From Micromonospora endolithica (GTDB lineage Bacteria > Actinomycetota > Actinomycetes > Mycobacteriales > Micromonosporaceae): a stretch of 64,000 nt of DNA. The notes under the pieces were generated by a model. That model was not told the DNA's origin. It worked only from the letters and a program-made list of their open reading frames with translations, and did no database searches. The stretch is from the NCBI RefSeq assembly GCF_003626595.1, contig NZ_RBAK01000002.1:248001-312000 (forward strand). Direction: 5' to 3'. Below, piece by piece: positions 1 to 11,404 of this stretch. Numbering within the stretch: position 1 is the first letter of the stretch; each line of letters begins with the position of its first letter. Made by a program: the position numbers and the translations under genes.

Positions 1-220
1 TGCCGGTCGACGAGGCCCACTTCGCGGCGGCGTCCTGCACCGCCTTGGTCTCGGCGTCACCGGAGGAGCCGATCAGGATCTGGAGGTTGGCCGGCCCGCT
101 GGACTGGGCCGCGTCGCCGGAGGAGTCGTCGTCGAAGCCGCTGCCGCAGGCGGCGGAGCCGAACAGGGCGACGGCCGTGAGGCCGGCCACCGCCGCCCGG
201 GCGAGGGATCGAGGTGCCAT
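1..220 (-). CDS. Sugar ABC transporter substrate-binding lipoprotein (N-terminal part)
   Basis: Only the first 73 residues are inside the window; the rest lies beyond the left edge. The ATG at 220 opens a signal peptide with a basic start (MAPRSLARA), a hydrophobic core and a lipobox ending in SAAC, then a Gly/Ser/Asp-rich linker typical of Gram-positive binding lipoproteins. The mature start (residues 44-52, NLQILIGSS) resembles the first beta-strand of family 1 extracellular solute-binding proteins. The gene lies just downstream of a LacI-type repressor on the same strand and is divergent from a glycan-debranching enzyme, so a sugar or maltodextrin ligand is inferred. The lipoprotein call is firm; the ligand is a guess because the binding domain is missing. 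Confidence 0.75.
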   Translation of the reverse strand, partial: MAPRSLARAAVAGLTAVALFGSAACGSGFDDDSSGDAAQSSGPANLQILIGSSGDAETKAVQDAAAKWASSTG

Positions 221-246
221 CGGTTCTCCTGGATGGGGGACGGGAT

Positions 247-1236
247 TCAGGTGGTGTGGCGCAGCACCAGCGAGGGCTGGAGCAGAACGTGGTCGGTGGC
301 GGGGTGCGAGCCGTCGAGGACGGCGGTGAGCAGGTCGACGCACCGGGCGGCGGCCTCGCCGAGGGGTTGACTGACGCTGGACAGGCCGATCGCCCCGGCG
401 ACGGGGGTGTCGTCGAAGCCGATGACCGGCACGGCGGGGGTGCGGGCGCGGACGGCCTGGAGGGCGCCGAGGGCGAGCGAGTCGCTGGCACAGACCAGCG
501 CCGTCGGCGTGGCCCGGTCGAGCAGCTCACGCGCCACCCGCTCCCCCTCGGCGATGCCGTCGGGGGTCTGCCGGTCCAGGCCGACCGGGTCGACGCCGGC
601 GGCGACCAGGGACCGGTGCCAGCCGGTACGCCGGTCGTCGCCGACGCCGGAGCCGGCCGGCCAGCCGACGAAGCCGATCCGGCGGTGGCCGGCGGCCAGC
701 AGGTGCGCCGTGGCGGCGGCGGTGCCGGCCGCCCCGTCGACGTCGACCCAGGGGTGCGACTCGGGGGCGTCCCACGGCCGGCCGAAGGTCACGAACGGCA
801 CGCCGCGGGCGGCCAACCAGGCGGTACGCGGGTCGCCGTGGTCGGTGCCGGTCAGTACGAAGGCGTCCAGTTCGTAGGAGCTGAGCAGGTCGTCGTAGGT
901 GGCGATCTCCTGCTGGTCGTCGGTGGCGGTGTAGAGCATGGTGCGGTAGCCGGCGGTCTCCGCGGTCTCGGTGAGGCCGTGCAGGAACCGGTCCAGCACC
1001 GAGCCGTTGATGCCGTCGCGGGTGGGTTCGATGCGTACCGCGATCAGCCGTGACCGTCCGGTCCGCATCTGGCGGGCGGCCTGGTTGGCGCGGTAGCCCA
1101 GGGCCGCGATCGCCTCCTGCACCCGCAGCCGGGTCTCCTCGCGCACGATGTGCGGCGCGTTGAGCACGTTGGAGACGGTCTGCCGACTGACCCGCGCCCG
1201 CCGGGCCACCGTCGCGATGGTCACCTTTTCTGGCAC
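247..1236 (-). CDS. LacI-family transcriptional regulator
   Basis: A 329-residue protein of normal LacI/GalR length. The GTG start at 1236 is chosen because it begins directly before the DNA-binding helix-turn-helix (VTIATVARRARVSRQTVSNV, about residues 4-23), followed by the hinge helix segment. Residues about 60-329 form the periplasmic-binding-like effector domain (FDDTPVAG near the C-terminus). It is expected to repress the neighbouring sugar genes until a sugar effector binds. It lies between the binding lipoprotein gene, same strand, and the divergent debranching enzyme, with an inverted pair of sites in the shared upstream region. Family assignment is secure; the effector is unknown, with a glucan or maltooligosaccharide breakdown product likely from context. 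Confidence 0.93.
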   Translation of the reverse strand: MPEKVTIATVARRARVSRQTVSNVLNAPHIVREETRLRVQEAIAALGYRANQAARQMRTGRSRLIAVRIEPTRDGINGSVLDRFLHGLTETAETAGYRTMLYTATDDQQEIATYDDLLSSYELDAFVLTGTDHGDPRTAWLAARGVPFVTFGRPWDAPESHPWVDVDGAAGTAAATAHLLAAGHRRIGFVGWPAGSGVGDDRRTGWHRSLVAAGVDPVGLDRQTPDGIAEGERVARELLDRATPTALVCASDSLALGALQAVRARTPAVPVIGFDDTPVAGAIGLSSVSQPLGEAAARCVDLLTAVLDGSHPATDHVLLQPSLVLRHTT

Positions 1237-1254
1237 CTGACCCCCCTCGCGGTC

Positions 1255-1296
1255 TTGAACGATCCAATTTGGATGGGGCAAGATTGGATCGTTCAA
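1255..1296. promoter_or_regulatory. Paired LacI-type operator in the divergent promoter region
   Basis: A perfect 14 bp inverted repeat, TTGAACGATCCAAT (1255-1268) and ATTGGATCGTTCAA (1283-1296), is separated by 14 bp. Each arm is itself an imperfect palindrome around a central CG, the usual form of a LacI-family half-site pair. A second small palindrome, ATCCAATTTGGAT, sits at 1262-1274. The site lies 19 bp upstream of the repressor start and 86 bp upstream of the debranching enzyme, so one bound repressor, or two, could control both genes. Function is inferred from position and symmetry. Confidence 0.7.
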
Positions 1297-1381
1297 GTTG
1301 CTGGAATGTTTCGCACTTTGCACCGCACCGGGGCCGCCTGTCAAGAGAGCGGCACCGCCGAGATCGATCTGGAGCCGCGTC

Positions 1382-3490
1382 GTGACCGAGCGCCATCTGC
1401 AACCCCTCCTGCACGACCTGGCGGGGGTGGTCCTCGCGCCGACCAGCGCGCTGGGCGACGCGACCGGGCAGATCCGCCCGGTCGGTGTCCAGGGCGTCTT
1501 CCACGCCGACAGCCGCGTCCTCGCCCGCGCCGAGCTGCGGGTCGACGACCGGGAGCCGGACAGCGTCGCGGCCGGTGCCGACGGACCACACGGGGCACGG
1601 TTCGTCGGCCTGACCCGGTGGCTCGGCGACCCGACCCCCGACCCGACGGTACGGATCGAACGGCTCCGCCGGCTGGACCCACGAGGGCTCACCGAGGAAC
1701 TGCGGATGGTGTCCACCGCCACCGTCGACGTCCGGGCCACCGTCACCGTCGACCTCGGCTGCGACCTGGCGCCGATCGCGGTGGTCAAGTCCGGCGGCAC
1801 GGCACCGGCCCTGGAGGCCAAGGCCGACGGGGCAGGCCGGCTGACCTGGTCGGGCGACGGCACGACGGTCACCGTGGCCGCCGACGGCGCGGACGTCGAC
1901 ACCACCGGCGACCGGGCCACCGCCCCGCGACTGGCCTGGCCGGTCACCCTCGCCCCGGGCGGCACCACCACCCTGCGGTGGCGGCTCACCGTCACCGACC
2001 CGCACGCCGTCGTGGTCTGCCCGCCCGGCGAGCCGGGCTGGGCCGATCCGGAGGTACGCGCCGACGACCGCCGCCTCACCCGCCTGCTCGACCGGTCCCT
2101 GGCCGACCTGCGCGGGCTGCGGCTGGCCGACCCGGCCGCCCCACGGGACGAGTTCCTCGGCGCCGGGGTGCCGTGGTTCCTCACCCTCTTCGGCCGGGAC
2201 AGCCTCTGGGCCGCCCGGATGATGCTGCCGCTCGGCACCGACCTGGCCGCCGGGACGCTCCGGGTGCTCGCCCGCCGGCAGGGCGGCCGGGTGGACCCGA
2301 CCACCGGCGAGGCCCCCGGCAAGATCCTCCACGAACTGCGCCGGCACGAGTTCGCCATGCTCGACGACCCGTTGCGCCTGCCCCCGGCCTACTACGGCAC
2401 CGTCGACGCCACCATGCTGTGGATCAACCTGTTGCACGACGCGTGGCGCTGGGGCCTGCCCGACGACCGGGTCGCGCCGCTGCTGCCGTACCTGGAGGCG
2501 GCGCTGGGCTGGCTCGCCGACCACGCCGACGCCGACGGCGACGGGCTGGTCGAGTACGTCGACCGCACCGGCCACGGCCTGTCCAACCAGGGCTGGAAGG
2601 ACTCCGGCGACGCGGTGCGGTTCCGCGACGGCCGGATCGCCGAGGCACCGATCGTGCTGGCCGAGGTGCAGGGCTACGCGTACGAGGCGGCCCGCAACGG
2701 CGCCGCCCTGCTCGACGCGTTCGGCCGGCCCGGTGCCGACCGCTGGCGCGCCTACGGCGACCGGCTGGCCGCCCGCTTCCGCGCGGCGTTCTGGGTCGAC
2801 GGCCGGTACGGACCGCAGCCCGCCCTCGCGCTGGACCGGGACAAGCGCCCGGTCGACTCGCTGACCAGCAACATCGGCCACCTGCTCGGCACCGGCCTGC
2901 TCAGCGCCGAGGAGGAGGCGCAGGTCGCCGGGCTGCTCACCACCGAGGCGCTGGCCGGCGGATTCGGGCTGCGCACGATGTCCACCGACGACGCCGGGTT
3001 CAGCCCGCTGTCGTACCACTGCGGTTCGATCTGGACCCACGACACCGCGATCGTGCTCGCGGGCCTGGCCCGGGCCGGCTTCCATGCCGCCGCCCTCGGG
3101 TTCGCCGAGGGCCTGCTCGCGGCGGCCGAGGCGTTCGACTACCGGCTGCCCGAGCTGTACGGCGGCGACGACCGCGACCTGCTCGGCCGCCCGGTGCCGT
3201 ACCCGGCGGCGTGCCGGCCGCAGGCGTGGTCGGCGGCGAGCGCGGTGCTGCTGCTCCAGGCCGCCGCCGGCCTCTACCCGGACGTGCCGGCCGGCACGGT
3301 GCGCCTCGCCCCGCTGGCCGGACCGGAGCTGGGCGCGGTCTCCGTCTCCGGCCTGCGCGTGGCCGGTTCGTCGACGGGAGTCACGGTCGACCGGGACGGC
3401 AGCGCCTCGGTCGTCGGCCTGCCGGCCGGCCTCCGCCTCACCGGAGCCTCCATCCCCACCCCCCGCAGGGCGGTCGGCGCGGATCGGTGA
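1382..3490 (+). CDS. Glycogen debranching-type enzyme (amylo-alpha-1,6-glucosidase family)
   Basis: A 702-residue protein. The N-terminal region (about residues 1-210) matches the bacterial GDE N-terminal domain in style, with SALGDATGQIRPVGVQGVFH and DSRVLARAEL segments. The rest is an (alpha/alpha)6-barrel glycosidase-like domain with WFLTLFGRDSLWAARMMLPL, QGWKDSGDAVRF and a late CGSIWTHDTAIVLAGLAR, all common in GH15/GH133-like enzymes. It probably removes branch or terminal glucosyl units from glucans in the cytoplasm; no signal peptide is visible. The GTG at 1382 is preferred because GGAG lies about 9 bp upstream and the family-conserved start follows. An in-frame ATG at 1298 overlaps the operator and would add an atypical 28-residue tail. 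Exact substrate not determined. Confidence 0.85.
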   Translation: MTERHLQPLLHDLAGVVLAPTSALGDATGQIRPVGVQGVFHADSRVLARAELRVDDREPDSVAAGADGPHGARFVGLTRWLGDPTPDPTVRIERLRRLDPRGLTEELRMVSTATVDVRATVTVDLGCDLAPIAVVKSGGTAPALEAKADGAGRLTWSGDGTTVTVAADGADVDTTGDRATAPRLAWPVTLAPGGTTTLRWRLTVTDPHAVVVCPPGEPGWADPEVRADDRRLTRLLDRSLADLRGLRLADPAAPRDEFLGAGVPWFLTLFGRDSLWAARMMLPLGTDLAAGTLRVLARRQGGRVDPTTGEAPGKILHELRRHEFAMLDDPLRLPPAYYGTVDATMLWINLLHDAWRWGLPDDRVAPLLPYLEAALGWLADHADADGDGLVEYVDRTGHGLSNQGWKDSGDAVRFRDGRIAEAPIVLAEVQGYAYEAARNGAALLDAFGRPGADRWRAYGDRLAARFRAAFWVDGRYGPQPALALDRDKRPVDSLTSNIGHLLGTGLLSAEEEAQVAGLLTTEALAGGFGLRTMSTDDAGFSPLSYHCGSIWTHDTAIVLAGLARAGFHAAALGFAEGLLAAAEAFDYRLPELYGGDDRDLLGRPVPYPAACRPQAWSAASAVLLLQAAAGLYPDVPAGTVRLAPLAGPELGAVSVSGLRVAGSSTGVTVDRDGSASVVGLPAGLRLTGASIPTPRRAVGADR

Positions 3491-3533
3491 CGGCTCAGCG
3501 GTACGACGACCGGCGTGTCGGACCGCTCAGCCG
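3491..3533 (+). terminator. Hairpin directly after the debranching gene
   Basis: CGGCTCAGCGGT (3491-3502) can pair with ACCGCTCAGCCG (3522-3533) with one mismatch, extended by CGA/TCG inside. It begins at the first base after the stop codon, in a short convergent gap facing dapB. No clear U-run follows, as is common for high-GC actinomycete terminators. Confidence 0.5.
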
Positions 3534-3564
3534 GCACCGATCAGGGGATCAGGCGAGGAGGGGA

Positions 3565-5809
<2,245 letters not shown>

Positions 5810-5858
5810 GTGTTGCTCCCAGATCGACGAGGGGTGGGTGGTGCTGTGGTGCTACGGC

Positions 5859-8231
5859 TCAGCTGTGCCGGGTGCGCCGACGCGGGCGCTCGCCGCCGTC
5901 GCCGCCCTCGCCACCGCCCGGACCGCGCTCACCGCGCTCCGGGCCACGGCTGCCCCGGTCCCGGTCGCCCCGGTCCCGCGGGCCCCGGTCACCCCGGTCC
6001 CGCGCCGGCGGGCGCTCGCCCTCGGCGGCCTCACCGGCGGCCGGCGCCTCGGCGCCCTCCGGCCGGACCTTGTCCAGGTAGATCTTGCCGCGGGCGTCGA
6101 TGTCCGCGATCTCCACCTCGACCCGGTCACCGACGTTGAGGAAGTCCTCGACCTTCTCGACCCGCTTGCCGTCGCCCACCTTGGAGATGTGCAGCAGGCC
6201 GTCGCGGCCGGGAAGCAGCGAGATGAACGCACCGAACGGGGCGGTCTTGACCACCGTGCCGAGGAACCGCTCGCCCGCCTTGGGCAGCGTCGGGTTGGCG
6301 ATCCCGTTGATCCGGTCCACCGCCGCCTGGGCCGACGGCCCGTTGGTGGCGCCGACGTAGATGGTGCCGTCGTCCTCGATCGAGATCTCGGCGCCGGTCT
6401 CGTCCTGGATGGCGTTGATGGTCTGACCCTTCGGGCCGATCACCATGCCGATCTTGTCCACCGGGATCTTGACGGTGGTGACCCGCGGCGCGTACTCCGA
6501 CATCTCGGCCGGGGACTCGATCGCCGCCTGCATCACGCCGAGGATCGTCTGGCGGGCCTCGTTCGCCTGCTGGAGCGCGGCGGCCAGCACGTCCGACGGG
6601 ATGCCGTCGAGCTTGGTGTCGAGCTGGAGCGCGGTGACGTAGTCCGGCGTGCCGGCGACCTTGAAGTCCATGTCACCGAACGCGTCCTCGGCACCGAGGA
6701 TGTCGGTCAGCGTCACGTACTCGGTCTTGCCGTCGACCTCGTCGGAGATGAGGCCCATCGCGATGCCGGCGACCGGCGCCTTCAGCGGCACACCGGCGGA
6801 CAGCAGCGCCAGCGTCGAGGCGCAGACCGAACCCATCGAGGTGGAGCCGTTGGAGCCGAGCGCCTCGGAGACCTGCCGGATGGCGTACGGGAACTCCTCG
6901 CGCGACGGCAGCACCGGGACCAGCGCCCGCTCGGCGAGCGCGCCGTGGCCGATCTCGCGCCGCTTCGGCGAGCCGACGCGACCGGTCTCACCGGTGGAGT
7001 ACGGCGGGAAGTTGTAGTTGTGCATGTAGCGCTTGCGGTTCTCCGGGGAGAGCGTGTCGACCATCTGCTCCATACGCAGCATGTTGAGCGTGGTGACACC
7101 CAGGATCTGGGTCTCGCCCCGCTCGAACAGGGCCGAGCCGTGCACCCGCGGCAGCACGCCGACCTCGGCGGTCAGCGGGCGGATGTCCCGCGGGCCGCGC
7201 CCGTCGATGCGGACCTGCTCGCGCAGGACCCGGTTGCGGACCTCGGACTTGGTCAGCGACCGGAAAGCGGCGGACAGCTCCTTCTCCCGGCCCTCGAAGC
7301 GCGGGCCCAGCTCCTCGGCGACCTTGGCCTTGATCCGGTCCAGGGCCTCCTCGCGGTCCGCCTTGCCGGCGATCTTGAGGGCCTCGGTGACGTCGGCGCG
7401 GGCCACGTCGGTCACCGCCGCGTAGACGTCGTCCTGGTAGTCCAGGAACACCGGGAACACGGCGACCGGCTTGGCGGCGACCTCGGCCAGCTCGCTCTGC
7501 GCGCGGCACAGCTCGCGGATCGCCGGCTTGGCGGCCTCCAGGCCGCTGGCCACGATCTCCTCGGTCGGGGCGGTGGCCCCACCGGCGATCAGGGTCACCG
7601 CGTTCGGCGTCGCCTCGGCCTCGACCATCATGATCGCGACGTCACCGTCGGCGAGGGTGCGGCCGGCCACCACCATGTCGAAGGTGGCCCGGGCCAGCTC
7701 CTCCAGGGTCGGGAAGGCGACCCACTGGCCGTCCACGTGCGCGACCCGGGTCGCCCCGATCGGGCCGGAGAACGGCAGGCCGGAGAGCTTGGTCGACATC
7801 GAGGCGGCGTTGATGGCCACCACGTCGTACGGGTGCTGCGGGTCGAGCGCGAGGATGGTCTCGACGACCTGGACCTCGTTGCGCAGGCCCTTGACGAACG
7901 ACGGGCGCAGCGGCCGGTCGATCAGCCGGCAGGTGAGGATGGCGTCCTCGCTGGGCCGGCCCTCGCGGCGGAAGAACGAGCCGGGGATCCGGCCCGCGGC
8001 GTACATCCGCTCCTCCACGTCGACGGTCAGCGGGAAGAAGTCGAACTGCTCCTTCGGCTGCTTGCCGGCGGTGGTGGCGGAGAGGACGACCGTCTCGCCG
8101 AGCTGGGCGACGACGGAGCCGGCGGCCTGCCGGGCCAGCCGGCCGGTGGAGAAGGTGATCTCACGGGTGCCGAAGGACCCGTTGTCGATCACTGCGGTGC
8201 GGGATTCCGTGCCGAGGTTGGTCTCGGTCAT
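5859..8231 (-). CDS. pnp: Polyribonucleotide nucleotidyltransferase (PNPase)
   Basis: A 790-residue PNPase (guanosine pentaphosphate synthetase I type in actinomycetes). It degrades RNA phosphorolytically 3' to 5' and can add 3' tails. In order: first RNase PH core ([43 protein letters not shown]), alpha-helical linker, second RNase PH core ([39 protein letters not shown]), KH domain ([20 protein letters not shown]) and S1 domain ([20 protein letters not shown]), then an Arg/Gly/Asp-rich disordered tail ending in RRRTRHS. The ATG at 8231 has AAGGAG about 11 bp upstream. It follows rpsO, the classic rpsO-pnp order, with a terminator-like hairpin in between. Confidence 0.98.
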   Translation of the reverse strand: MTETNLGTESRTAVIDNGSFGTREITFSTGRLARQAAGSVVAQLGETVVLSATTAGKQPKEQFDFFPLTVDVEERMYAAGRIPGSFFRREGRPSEDAILTCRLIDRPLRPSFVKGLRNEVQVVETILALDPQHPYDVVAINAASMSTKLSGLPFSGPIGATRVAHVDGQWVAFPTLEELARATFDMVVAGRTLADGDVAIMMVEAEATPNAVTLIAGGATAPTEEIVASGLEAAKPAIRELCRAQSELAEVAAKPVAVFPVFLDYQDDVYAAVTDVARADVTEALKIAGKADREEALDRIKAKVAEELGPRFEGREKELSAAFRSLTKSEVRNRVLREQVRIDGRGPRDIRPLTAEVGVLPRVHGSALFERGETQILGVTTLNMLRMEQMVDTLSPENRKRYMHNYNFPPYSTGETGRVGSPKRREIGHGALAERALVPVLPSREEFPYAIRQVSEALGSNGSTSMGSVCASTLALLSAGVPLKAPVAGIAMGLISDEVDGKTEYVTLTDILGAEDAFGDMDFKVAGTPDYVTALQLDTKLDGIPSDVLAAALQQANEARQTILGVMQAAIESPAEMSEYAPRVTTVKIPVDKIGMVIGPKGQTINAIQDETGAEISIEDDGTIYVGATNGPSAQAAVDRINGIANPTLPKAGERFLGTVVKTAPFGAFISLLPGRDGLLHISKVGDGKRVEKVEDFLNVGDRVEVEIADIDARGKIYLDKVRPEGAEAPAAGEAAEGERPPARDRGDRGPRDRGDRDRGSRGPERGERGPGGGEGGDGGERPRRRTRHS

Positions 8232-8418
8232 GTGCGGTGATGCTCCTTCGCGTCGTGGGCCCACGACACCGGAGCTGCTCAGACGGCCGGTCTTCGATCG
8301 AAGCGCCCGGGTGGCCGGCATGATGCCGGGATTCCCGGGGGCCACTACCGGAGACCGGTACGCTGACCGGCTCCCTGTCGGGTGGTCGCGCGGCCCTGTT
8401 CTTCTGTGGTACGCGGAT

Positions 8419-8450
8419 CGGGGGAGCGGCCCGGTCGGGCCACTCCCCCG
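8419..8450 (-). terminator. Strong hairpin between rpsO and pnp
   Basis: CGGGGGAGCGGCCCG (8419-8433) pairs with CGGGCCACTCCCCCG (8436-8450) with a single internal mismatch. It lies 5 bp past the rpsO stop codon on the minus strand. The 187 bp between the hairpin and the pnp start hold no gene and probably include the pnp promoter or leader. In other bacteria PNPase autoregulates through its leader; nothing here proves that. Confidence 0.7.
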
Positions 8451-8455
8451 TCACG

Positions 8456-8725
8456 TCATCGGCGCAGGCCGAGCCGCTCGATGAGCGACCGGTAGCGGTT
8501 GATGTCCTTCTTCTGGACGTAGTTGAGCAGCCGGCGGCGACGGCCGACCAGCAGCAGCAGCCCACGGCGGCTGTGGTGGTCGTGCTTGTGCACCTTCAGG
8601 TGCTCGGTGAGCTCCGCGATCCGCTTGGTCAGGACCGCGACCTGCACCTCCGGCGAACCGGTGTCGCCCTCGGCGGTCGCGTACTCCGTGCGGATCTTGG
8701 CCTTGGCTTCCTGGTCGAGCGCCAT
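8456..8725 (-). CDS. rpsO: 30S ribosomal protein S15
   Basis: An 89-residue S15, the standard length. Recognisable segments are [36 protein letters not shown] and the C-terminal [14 protein letters not shown]15 binds 16S rRNA early in assembly of the small-subunit platform. The ATG at 8725 has GGGAG just upstream. It lies between ribF upstream and pnp downstream on the same strand, the expected actinobacterial order. The 254 bp separating it from ribF are very GC-rich and contain no supported gene. Confidence 0.98.
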   Translation of the reverse strand: MALDQEAKAKIRTEYATAEGDTGSPEVQVAVLTKRIAELTEHLKVHKHDHHSRRGLLLLVGRRRRLLNYVQKKDINRYRSLIERLGLRR

Positions 8726-8979
8726 GTTCTCCCTGTTTCGGTGGGTTGTCCAATGATGTCCGTCGTGTCGGGCTCTCGCACCGTGGAACGGACCGGTTCC
8801 TCGCACCCGCGGCGTCGTGCAGGCACGCGAGGCACCACGTCGGTCAGCCGACGTCTTGGGCAAGACTACCAGGATTGTCCGGAGCCACCGGACGAGGCCG
8901 CCCCGGACCGCCCGCGCCGTCCCCCCGGACCGGCCGCGCGGGCCCCCGGTCGCCCGCCCGCCGGGCCCGGTCGGGACGG

Positions 8980-9909
8980 TCAGGCCAGCGCCCGCCGGGT
9001 GCGTTCGACGTCCTGCCGGATCTGGGCGATCAACGGATCGACCCCCTGGTAGCGGATCTGCCCGCGCAGGTGCGCCACGAAGTCCAGGGCGAGACGCTCG
9101 CCGTAGAGGTCGCCGTCGAAGTCCAGCACGTACGCCTCGACCCGCCGCTCCCGACCGGAGAAGGTGGGGTTGGTGCCGATCGACACCGCCGCCATCAGCG
9201 GTTCCGGCCGGCCCCGGCGGATCAGCCGGGCCGCGTAGATGCCGTCGGCGGGCACCGCCGCGTACCGGTGGCACAGCAGGTTGGCGGTGGGGAAGCCCAG
9301 TTCCCTCCCGCGCTGGTCGCCCCGGACCACGACGCCCTCCAGACGGTGCGGCCGGCCCAGCGCGGCGGCCGCCGCGCCCACGTCGCCCGCGTCGACGCAG
9401 GAGCGGATGTAGGTGGAGGAGAAGACCGTCCCCGACTCGGCAACCAGGGGCGCGCCCTCGACCCCGAAGCCGAACGTCCGGCCGAGCCGTTCCAGCAGCG
9501 CCACGTCGCCGGCCGCCTTGTGCCCGAAGCGGAAATTGCTGCCCACCACCACCCCGGCGGCGTGCAGGTGCGCGACGAGGATGTCGTGCACGAACTCCTC
9601 GGCGGGCAGCCGGGAGAACTCGGGGGTGAACGGCACCACGCAGAGCACGTCCGTGCCGAGCGCCTCGATCAGCTCCGCCTTCCGGGCCGGCTCGGTGAGC
9701 ACGGCCGGATGGGAGCCGGGTCGGACCACCTCGGCCGGGTGCGGGTCGAAGGTGAGCACCACCGACTGCACACCCGACTCGCGGGCGCGCGTCACGGTGT
9801 GCGCGATGGTCGCCTGGTGCCCCTTGTGCACGCCGTCGAAGACCCCGATGGTGACGACCGAGCGCCCCCACCCACCGGGCGTCGCGTCGTACCCCCGCCA
9901 CCGCTGCAT
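8980..9909 (-). CDS. ribF: Bifunctional riboflavin kinase / FAD synthetase
   Basis: A 309-residue RibF, which phosphorylates riboflavin to FMN and adenylates FMN to FAD. The N-terminal nucleotidyltransferase domain (about residues 1-185) shows [14 protein letters not shown] and [12 protein letters not shown], plus SSTYIRSCV. The C-terminal flavokinase domain shows [18 protein letters not shown] and the final [16 protein letters not shown] helix. The ATG at 9909 has a strong GGAGGAGAG upstream. Gene order truB-ribF-rpsO supports the call. The space between it and truB is filled by a paired palindromic repeat rather than a recognisable promoter. Confidence 0.97.
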   Translation of the reverse strand: MQRWRGYDATPGGWGRSVVTIGVFDGVHKGHQATIAHTVTRARESGVQSVVLTFDPHPAEVVRPGSHPAVLTEPARKAELIEALGTDVLCVVPFTPEFSRLPAEEFVHDILVAHLHAAGVVVGSNFRFGHKAAGDVALLERLGRTFGFGVEGAPLVAESGTVFSSTYIRSCVDAGDVGAAAAALGRPHRLEGVVVRGDQRGRELGFPTANLLCHRYAAVPADGIYAARLIRRGRPEPLMAAVSIGTNPTFSGRERRVEAYVLDFDGDLYGERLALDFVAHLRGQIRYQGVDPLIAQIRQDVERTRRALA

Positions 9910-9920
9910 CGCTCTCCTCC

Positions 9921-9977
9921 GGTAAGGAAGGGCCCCTTCTTAACGCCTGGTGCCTGGGAAGGGCCCCTTGTTAACAC
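9921..9977. repeat. Two-part palindromic intergenic repeat, copy 1 (plus orientation)
   Basis: Two GGGCCC-centred units lie in tandem: GGTAAGGAAGGGCCCCTTCT (from 9921, running on into TAACGCC) and GGGAAGGGCCCCTTGTTAAC (from 9956). Their GGGCCC cores start at 9930 and 9961, exactly 31 bp apart. The element is just upstream of ribF and downstream of truB. The same two-part structure recurs near 48.0 and 50.7 kb in this window. Confidence 0.85.
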
Positions 9978-10025
9978 TCGTCCGACGAACACCGCACCGC
10001 CGCCGACGCGGGTGGCGGCACTCGG

Positions 10026-10910
10026 TCAGGCCGGGGCGAGCACGATCTCCGCGCGGGCCCGGCCGTCCCGCTCGCTGACGATAGCGAGGAGTCCCCCGGC
10101 CGGGTCGAACACCGCGTACGGTCCGGCGATCCCGACCGGTTCGAGCGGCCCGCCGTGGGAGAGCGTCACGGCCTCGGCGGCGTCCGCCTCCCGGCGCGGG
10201 AAGAACCGGTCGGCCGCCGCGGCGAGCGGAAGGTTGACCACCTCGGGCGCACGGGCCTCCAGGTCGTCGAGGGTGGCGGCCTCCGCGAGGGAGAAGCCAC
10301 CCACGGCGGTACGCCGCAGCGCGGTCAGGTGGCCACCGACGCCCAGCGCCAGCCCCGCGTCCCGGGCGAGGGCCCGGATGTACGTGCCGGAGGAGCAGGT
10401 CACGTCGACGTCCACGTCGACCACGTCCGGCTGGTCGCGACGGACCGCCAGCACGTCCAGCCGGGAGACGGTGACCCGCCGGGCGGGCAGCTCGACGCTC
10501 TCCCCGTCGCGGACCCGCTTGTACGCCCGCTGGCCGTCGATCTTGATGGCACTGACCGCGCTGGGCACCTGGTCGATCTCGCCGGTGAGGGCGGCGAAGG
10601 CGGCCCGGACCGCCTCGTCGGTCACCGTCCCGGCGGGCGTGCTGGCGATCACGTCGCCCTCGGCGTCGTCGGTGACGGTGGCCTGCCCGAGCCGGACGGT
10701 GGCGGTGTAGCTCTTGCCCGCCCCGATCACGTACGTCAGCAGGCGGGTGGCCCGGCCCACGCCGATCACCAGGACGCCGGTGGCCATCGGGTCCAGGGTG
10801 CCGCCGTGGCCGACCCGGCGGGTCCGCGCCAGCCGGCGGATCCGCGCCACCACGTCGTGCGACGTCATGCCGCCCGGCTTGTCCACCACGATCAGACCGT
10901 CAGTGCTCAC
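10026..10910 (-). CDS. truB: tRNA pseudouridine(55) synthase
   Basis: A 294-residue TruB, which converts U55 to pseudouridine in the T-loop of tRNAs. Diagnostic motifs are DGLIVVDKPGGMTSHDVVAR at the start, VGHGGTLDPMATGVLVIGVG with the catalytic Asp in GTLDP, SAVSAIKIDGQRAYKRVR, and CSSGTYIRALARDAG. The GTG at 10910 (VSTDGLIVV) fits the family start; further upstream in-frame codons add a poorly conserved extension. It is part of the conserved rbfA...truB-ribF-rpsO-pnp run. The C-terminal part resembles the short PUA-like actinobacterial TruB tail. Confidence 0.97.
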   Translation of the reverse strand: MSTDGLIVVDKPGGMTSHDVVARIRRLARTRRVGHGGTLDPMATGVLVIGVGRATRLLTYVIGAGKSYTATVRLGQATVTDDAEGDVIASTPAGTVTDEAVRAAFAALTGEIDQVPSAVSAIKIDGQRAYKRVRDGESVELPARRVTVSRLDVLAVRRDQPDVVDVDVDVTCSSGTYIRALARDAGLALGVGGHLTALRRTAVGGFSLAEAATLDDLEARAPEVVNLPLAAAADRFFPRREADAAEAVTLSHGGPLEPVGIAGPYAVFDPAGGLLAIVSERDGRARAEIVLAPA

Positions 10911-11057
10911 GACCGGCAAGCCTGCCAGACCGCCCGGGGCGGGCCGGTGCCGGTACGCCCGGAGAAAACGGGTCGGTGTGGCTGGCCGCATCCTGCCACC
11001 ATGTACTCAGTGACATTCGTCGGTACGGCGGGTGTCCGGGACCACGGGGAGACATCG

Positions 11058-11372
11058 ATGCCAGACACCCAGGACCGCCGCACGGATCCGGCCGACCGGC
11101 GCTGGCTGCGGGCACCGCAGCAACCGTCCGTCCTGCCGGACTGGATGCGCGACCCGCCGCCGCCGCGCCGCACCCTCGGCGACCGGATCGCCGGCGCGGT
11201 CGGGTCGCTGCCCGGCGCGCGCCGGCTCCGCGAGCGCCGGTGGGCCCGCGAGCAGCGCCAGAAGCTCTACCAGCGCTACCCGAACACGGTGAAGGTGGTC
11301 GCCTTCTTCCTCTGTTGGGCGGTGGCGTTGCTGCTGGTGCTCACCGTCTACGGCCTCATGCAGCTGGCCTGA
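11058..11372 (+). CDS. Small single-pass membrane protein, function unknown
   Basis: A 104-residue protein starting at the ATG at 11058 with GGGGAGA upstream. The first 75 residues are polar, rich in Arg, Pro and Asp (RRTDPADRRWLRAP, WMRDPPPPRRTLGD), and the C-terminus is one hydrophobic helix (VVAFFLCWAVALLLVLTVYG) ending in LMQLA. Predicted topology is a cytoplasmic basic domain anchored by a C-terminal helix. It is the only plus-strand gene in this housekeeping block, divergent from truB and convergent with the MATE gene. I do not recognise the family. Confidence 0.7.
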   Translation: MPDTQDRRTDPADRRWLRAPQQPSVLPDWMRDPPPPRRTLGDRIAGAVGSLPGARRLRERRWAREQRQKLYQRYPNTVKVVAFFLCWAVALLLVLTVYGLMQLA

Positions 11373-11404
11373 CCGGCCCGTTCTCCGGCGGCGGGCGGCC
11401 CCGG

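Noticed and set aside
8890..8979. GC-rich stretch after ribF considered as a terminator
   Set aside because: Many partial pairings are possible but no single clear stem stands out, so it was not called.
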